Positions 60,271 through 64,000 of a DNA stretch of 64,000 nt are shown in pieces (positions within the stretch are counted from its first letter, which is position 1; the number at the start of each line of letters is the position of its first letter). The DNA is taken from contig NZ_OY776223.1 of NCBI RefSeq assembly GCF_963675395.1, positions 744,001-808,000 on the forward strand, given 5' to 3'. The position numbers were made by a program, and so were the translations under genes. The DNA comes from an uncultured Vibrio sp. Its GTDB lineage: Bacteria > Pseudomonadota > Gammaproteobacteria > Enterobacterales > Vibrionaceae. Under the pieces are notes generated by a model. It had not been told where the DNA came from. It searched no databases and was given only the letters and a program-made list of their open reading frames with translations.

Positions 60271-60780
60271 ATGCCTAGAAAGCTGATAAAACGCTTCATG
60301 CCTGATCACGAGTTGATCAAACGCCAAAAAGCATTAAAAGTCTTCGGCAATGTGTTATACAACCCGAACCTTTGGTGCCTTAACCGTCGCTCAGCGTCTG
60401 GCGCATTTGCCGTTGGTCTATTTATGGCGTTTGTACCGCTTCCTAGCCAAATGATCATGGCAGCAGGTTTAGCCATTTTATTGGGTGTCAACTTACCCCT
60501 TTCTGTTGCTCTCGTTTGGGTTAGCAACCCAATTACTATGCCGGTTTTGTTCTACTTCGCATACAAGGTAGGCGCATGGGCCATGCATGTCCCTCCTCAA
60601 CCATTCCACTTTCAACTATCGTGGGAATTTATCATGCAGCAAATGCACACCATCGGTCCTCCTTTCGTACTCGGATGTATGATGTGTGGCGTAGTCTCAG
60701 CCATCGTCGGCTACTTTGGCATTCGAGGAGTGTGGCGCTACTCGGTGGCTCGTAGCTGGAATAAACGTAAAATAAGATAA
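60271..60780 (+). CDS. DUF2062 membrane protein
   Basis: This 169-residue inner-membrane protein starts at ATG 60271 (MPRKLIKRFMPDHELIKRQKALKVFG); upstream in-frame codons lie inside divergent comEC. Two hydrophobic regions (about 50-100 and 135-160) contain GAFAVGLFMAFVPLPSQMIMAAGLAILL and WVSNPITMPVLFYFAYKVG, the DUF2062 hallmarks. The function is unknown. The promoter must overlap the 5' end of comEC, because only 8 bp separate the start codons. Confidence 0.88.
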   Translation: MPRKLIKRFMPDHELIKRQKALKVFGNVLYNPNLWCLNRRSASGAFAVGLFMAFVPLPSQMIMAAGLAILLGVNLPLSVALVWVSNPITMPVLFYFAYKVGAWAMHVPPQPFHFQLSWEFIMQQMHTIGPPFVLGCMMCGVVSAIVGYFGIRGVWRYSVARSWNKRKIR

Positions 60781-60884
60781 ATCGTCGGCGCAAAAAAATT
60801 AAGCACTCCGATTAGCGGATGAGAGACAAATAACGCTTAATCTGCAACATGACGTTACTCGGGTGTGACAACTTGAAACCAAAT

Positions 60885-60916
60885 ACACAAAAGGACCGAA
60901 ATCGGTCCTTTTGTGT
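60885..60916. terminator. Bidirectional terminator between DUF2062 gene and lolE
   Basis: A perfect 14-bp stem, ACACAAAAGGACCG/CGGTCCTTTTGTGT, with a 4-nt loop. Confidence 0.92.
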
Positions 60917-60932
60917 TGATATTGCAGAGATG

Positions 60933-62177
60933 TTACTTAGAACTCAAAACCGCTGCAGGGTTTAACTTAGCCGCTCGAGAAGCAGGGTACCAAGTTGCTA
61001 ATAAGCTGAGTACAATCGCCGTAATCGATACCAAAGCGACATCCGGCCATTGCAGTTGGGATGGCAAAAAATCAACAAAGTAAATGTCGCCCGATAAGAA
61101 ATGATGCCCAACCAAATGCTCTAATCCAGTAATAAGCGGGGTCAGATTCAAGGCAACTAATACGCCAATAACGCTACCTACCAAACTTCCCAATACGCCA
61201 GAGAACACACCTTGCCAGACAAATATTCGTTTAATCAGACTATCTTTTGCTCCCATGGTTCTTAGAATGGCAATTTCTGCCGCTCGGTCTTTAACCGCCA
61301 TCATTAAAGTCGAGACGATATTGAAACAGGCCACACCAATCACCAGCACCATCACCAGATACATAATGGTCCGTACTAACTGGATATCACGGTAAAGAAA
61401 CCCAAACTGCTGCTGCCAACTTTTAAGATACACGTACACATCGATGAGGCCACCCACTTCACGAACAATCTCCGGAGCATTAAGAACATCGTTTGTTTTC
61501 AGCGAAACACCAGTTACACCATCTCCTAACCGGGCATATTGCTGAGCATCTGCTAATGGCACTAACGCGAGCGAGTGATCAATCTGACCATTCAAGGTTA
61601 AGAAACCGACAACCTGTACACGCACACGCTTTGGTGCCTGGACTTTAGTACCCGTGCCAGTTTGTGGAATCATTAACGTGACATAGTCACCAACCTCAAC
61701 ATTCAGATCGGTCGCGACACCCCGGCCCAAAATCACCTGCTGCTGACCCGCATAGAAATTCTGCCACGCTTGCGGATCGATAAAATCAGACATGCTGGAA
61801 ACGGCCTGCTCAAATGAAGGCTCAACGCCGCGTACTTCAACCGCTTTGAGTTTACTGCCCTTCTCAGTTAACCCGGTGAAGCGAACATAGGGCGCGGCTG
61901 CAACCACATTTTTATGTTTTAACGCTTGGTTAATGGTCTTTGTGTAATTCTGTAACGGGCCATTGACGCCTTCTAGCTCACCATGCGGAATGACAGACAA
62001 CACTCGCGACTGTAGTTCCCGCTCAAAACCGTTCATTGCAGACAGACCAATGATGATGACTGCAACCCCAACAGCAATACCAATGGTCGACGAGAGAGAG
62101 ATGAACGACACCATTTTGTTGCGCTTTTTCGCGCGACTGAAACGACCACCGATCATCAATGCTAAAGATGAAAACAA
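60933..62177 (-). CDS. lolE: LolE, lipoprotein-releasing system transmembrane protein
   Basis: LolE forms the LolCDE complex that extracts outer-membrane lipoproteins from the inner membrane and hands them to LolA. It is FtsX-like, with four membrane helices: one near residues 25-48 and three in the last 150 residues. I set the start at TTG 62177, giving FSSLALMIGGRFSRAKKRNKM. GGAGGG lies 6 nt before it, and homologues begin there. The ATG 13 codons upstream would overlap lolD and has no site. The product is 414 residues. It is the last gene of the operon. Confidence 0.92.
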   Translation of the reverse strand: MFSSLALMIGGRFSRAKKRNKMVSFISLSSTIGIAVGVAVIIIGLSAMNGFERELQSRVLSVIPHGELEGVNGPLQNYTKTINQALKHKNVVAAAPYVRFTGLTEKGSKLKAVEVRGVEPSFEQAVSSMSDFIDPQAWQNFYAGQQQVILGRGVATDLNVEVGDYVTLMIPQTGTGTKVQAPKRVRVQVVGFLTLNGQIDHSLALVPLADAQQYARLGDGVTGVSLKTNDVLNAPEIVREVGGLIDVYVYLKSWQQQFGFLYRDIQLVRTIMYLVMVLVIGVACFNIVSTLMMAVKDRAAEIAILRTMGAKDSLIKRIFVWQGVFSGVLGSLVGSVIGVLVALNLTPLITGLEHLVGHHFLSGDIYFVDFLPSQLQWPDVALVSITAIVLSLLATWYPASRAAKLNPAAVLSSK

Positions 62178-62179
62178 AA

Positions 62180-62887
62180 CTAGCCCTCCATCACAGACGC
62201 TTTTGGAGTCAAACAATCCACCAGCAAGCCATCTTGCATGTGCATTTGACGATCCATCTTGGCGGCCAGTTCTTTGTCGTGAGTCACCACCAAAAAGGCG
62301 ATGTTTGACTCTTGGTTTAACTCACGCATCAGGTCATAGATAGAAAGCGCAGTATTGTGGTCCAGGTTACCGGTCGGCTCATCGGCCAGTACCAAATCAG
62401 GCGTATTGACCAACGCACGAGCAATCGCCACACGTTGACGCTCACCGCCAGATAATTCTGAAGGTCGGTGATCGATACGATGACCCAAGCCCACTTTCTC
62501 CAGCAACGCCTGAGCTGCGGCTTTTGCTTCCTGGGCTTTCGTTCCACCTATTAAAAGTGGCATTGCTACGTTTTCCAACGCCGTAAAGTCAGCTAACAAG
62601 TGATGGAACTGATATACAAAACCGAGATGTTTATTACGCAGTGCGGCTTGCTTATTTGAACCGAGTGACGAGAGGTTTTGACCTAAGAAATCCACCTCCC
62701 CTTGCGTCGCATCATCAAGCGAACCGAGAATATGTAACAAAGTGCTTTTTCCAGAGCCCGATGAACCAACAATCGAAACCAGTTCACCTTGCTCGATATC
62801 AAAGCTGACCCCTTTAAGCACTTCCGTATCTAACGAACCTTCTCGGTAGATTTTACGAATATCACGACATTCTAATAGCTTATTCAT
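62180..62887 (-). CDS. lolD: LolD, lipoprotein-releasing system ATPase
   Basis: LolD is the ATPase of LolCDE. Walker [10 protein letters not shown] lies near residue 42, the signature is [16 protein letters not shown], Walker B is [13 protein letters not shown], and the switch His is in [32 protein letters not shown] is the Lol-specific Q-loop region. The length of 235 is normal. It overlaps lolC by 8 bp and ends 2 bp before the TTG start of lolE, so the operon is translationally coupled. Confidence 0.97.
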   Translation of the reverse strand: MNKLLECRDIRKIYREGSLDTEVLKGVSFDIEQGELVSIVGSSGSGKSTLLHILGSLDDATQGEVDFLGQNLSSLGSNKQAALRNKHLGFVYQFHHLLADFTALENVAMPLLIGGTKAQEAKAAAQALLEKVGLGHRIDHRPSELSGGERQRVAIARALVNTPDLVLADEPTGNLDHNTALSIYDLMRELNQESNIAFLVVTHDKELAAKMDRQMHMQDGLLVDCLTPKASVMEG

Positions 62888-64000
62888 AGCGAAGTGCCTC
62901 AGCAGGTTTAACAGAAGATGCTCGGTAAGAAGGATAAACAGTCGCAGCTAGGCTTAGAGCAATTGCCAAAACCACCACGAGCAGAATCTGAAAAGAATCA
63001 ATCAAAATTGGCAGACGTCCGCCAAAAGAAAACAGTGCGACACCAGCCGCCTCAAGAATCGCGTTTAAGTTGAGCGATAACGTCACGCCAGCCAAACCAC
63101 CAACGATCGCACCAATCACACCACTGCTGGCGCCCTGGACCATAAAGATCGTCATCACTTGCGTTTGCGTCATGCCTTGAGTTTTAAGAATGGCGACTTC
63201 AGATTGTTTTTCCATCACCACCATGATCAGCGCTGAGATAATATTAAACGCGGCGACGCCAACGATCAGACCCAGCATCAAACCCATCATGTTCTTCTCC
63301 ATTTTCACCGCCTGGAAAAGTTCACCACGCTGTGCGCGCCAGTCGCTCCACTGCCAGCCTTCAGGCATTGGCTTATCAGCGAAATCTGTCACCATGAAAG
63401 GGTCAGAGAAAAAGACACGCCAGCCAGACACGGTATCCCGAGGCAAACGCATCAACTTGGCGGCATCGGTCATATTGACGATCATAAGCTGCCCGTCGAC
63501 GTCGGATCCGGTATTAAAAATGCCAGCGACGGTAAAGTTACGCTGGCTAGGAATACGGCCAATCGGCGTAAACTGTGTGGCATTTGTTACCATTAAACGA
63601 ACTTTATCGCCGATAGAAACTTTTAAAGAGCGTGCGAGACTGTGCCCCAAAAAGACGTGGTATTCACCAGCCTCTAAGGCAGACAGTCGACCTGCAATCA
63701 AGTGATTCGCGATTGGATCCCCCTTTTTCGGCTCAATACCGATCAAATAACCTGCGGTCAGTTGTGCGGCGCTTTGAATGACGGCTTCGCCACGAACGAC
63801 AGGTTCCGGCTCTGCGACTTGAGAAATCGTTTGGATAAACTCTGGTGCTGTTTCAGATAACGGTGTATTGCCATCATTGTGAGAAATCACGGCATGGGGC
63901 AGCACGCCAAGAATGCGCTCTTTCAGTTGCGCCTCGAAACCGTTCATTACCGACAAAACCGTCACCAATGCCATTACACCGATGGTTATGCCTGCAGTCG
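62880..64000 (-). CDS. lolC: LolC, lipoprotein-releasing system transmembrane protein (N-terminus outside window)
   Basis: This is the FtsX-family partner of LolE; the gene runs off the right edge. Reading past the internal ATG at 63974 continues the frame (TAGITIGV before [23 protein letters not shown]), as in intact LolC, so the true start lies beyond 64000 and about 30 residues are missing. Three C-terminal membrane helices (the last ~150 residues) and [21 protein letters not shown] are typical. It overlaps lolD by 8 bp. LolC is distinguished from LolE by position and by this N-terminal sequence. Confidence 0.95.
   Translation of the reverse strand, partial: TAGITIGVMALVTVLSVMNGFEAQLKERILGVLPHAVISHNDGNTPLSETAPEFIQTISQVAEPEPVVRGEAVIQSAAQLTAGYLIGIEPKKGDPIANHLIAGRLSALEAGEYHVFLGHSLARSLKVSIGDKVRLMVTNATQFTPIGRIPSQRNFTVAGIFNTGSDVDGQLMIVNMTDAAKLMRLPRDTVSGWRVFFSDPFMVTDFADKPMPEGWQWSDWRAQRGELFQAVKMEKNMMGLMLGLIVGVAAFNIISALIMVVMEKQSEVAILKTQGMTQTQVMTIFMVQGASSGVIGAIVGGLAGVTLSLNLNAILEAAGVALFSFGGRLPILIDSFQILLVVVLAIALSLAATVYPSYRASSVKPAEALRYE

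Overview
The window is a stretch of bacterial chromosome with a moderate GC content. Gene content and order point to Vibrio: mukFEB-cmoM-elyC; torR/torD; a Vc2-type cyclic-di-GMP riboswitch in front of tfoY; glgC-glgA; topA-yciN; aat-bpt-infA-clpA-clpS-cspD; a monomeric isocitrate dehydrogenase; porin/dinG; pflB-pflA; yfbU; yeaG-yeaH-ycgB; kdsB-ycaR-lpxK-msbA-comEC; and lolCDE. It is most likely chromosome I of a Harveyi-clade species, but the species cannot be fixed from the sequence alone. Almost all of it is core genome. The clear mobile DNA is one intact IS4-family element (47501-48927) and one palindromic intergenic repeat (4265-4495).

Layout. 1-3319 (minus): condensin operon cmoM-mukF-mukE-mukB, with mukB running off the left edge. 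3434-7588: elyC, the divergent TMAO pair torR/torD, and purR. 7792-9844: riboswitch-controlled tfoY, a VTT membrane protein and a DUF2007 zinc-ribbon protein. 9867-13476 (minus): an alpha/beta hydrolase and the glycogen genes glgC-glgA, followed by an 835-bp gap. 14358-21450: topA, yciN, aroA, a glycine-zipper protein, aat-bpt, infA. 21555-28527: clpA, clpS, cspD, icd, rluE. 28603-35418: a DUF2057 protein, a porin, dinG, a TSUP permease, priC-rsmS, xthA. 35491-38618 (minus): a basic-amino-acid ABC importer. 38851-47465: a polyglycine lipoprotein, a DUF3360 permease, pflB, pflA, a CbiM-like membrane protein, yfbU. 47501-48927: IS4 element. 49395-54221: yeaG-yeaH-ycgB. 54295-64000: lipopolysaccharide and lipoprotein export genes (kdsB, ycaR, lpxK, msbA, comEC, DUF2062, lolE, lolD, lolC), with lolC cut by the right edge.

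How the genes work together. Anaerobic physiology recurs: TMAO respiration control (torR, torD), formate fermentation (pflB, pflA) and a DUF3360 permease with an FNR-like site. Envelope biogenesis is strongly represented: elyC, kdsB, lpxK, msbA, lolCDE. Protein turnover appears as a cluster (aat, bpt, clpA, clpS) that implements the N-end rule. tfoY and comEC link to the type VI secretion and DNA-uptake lifestyle of vibrios.

I found no convincing wholly new multi-gene system. The least explained observations are: the IS4 element sitting inside a transcription terminator, with a second terminator interrupted by a repeat whose ends resemble the IS ends; the DUF3360 permease beside pflB; long structured leaders in front of cspD and pflB; and an orphan terminator beside a PUR-like box upstream of purR. 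Start codons were reassigned from homology and ribosome-binding sites where noted.
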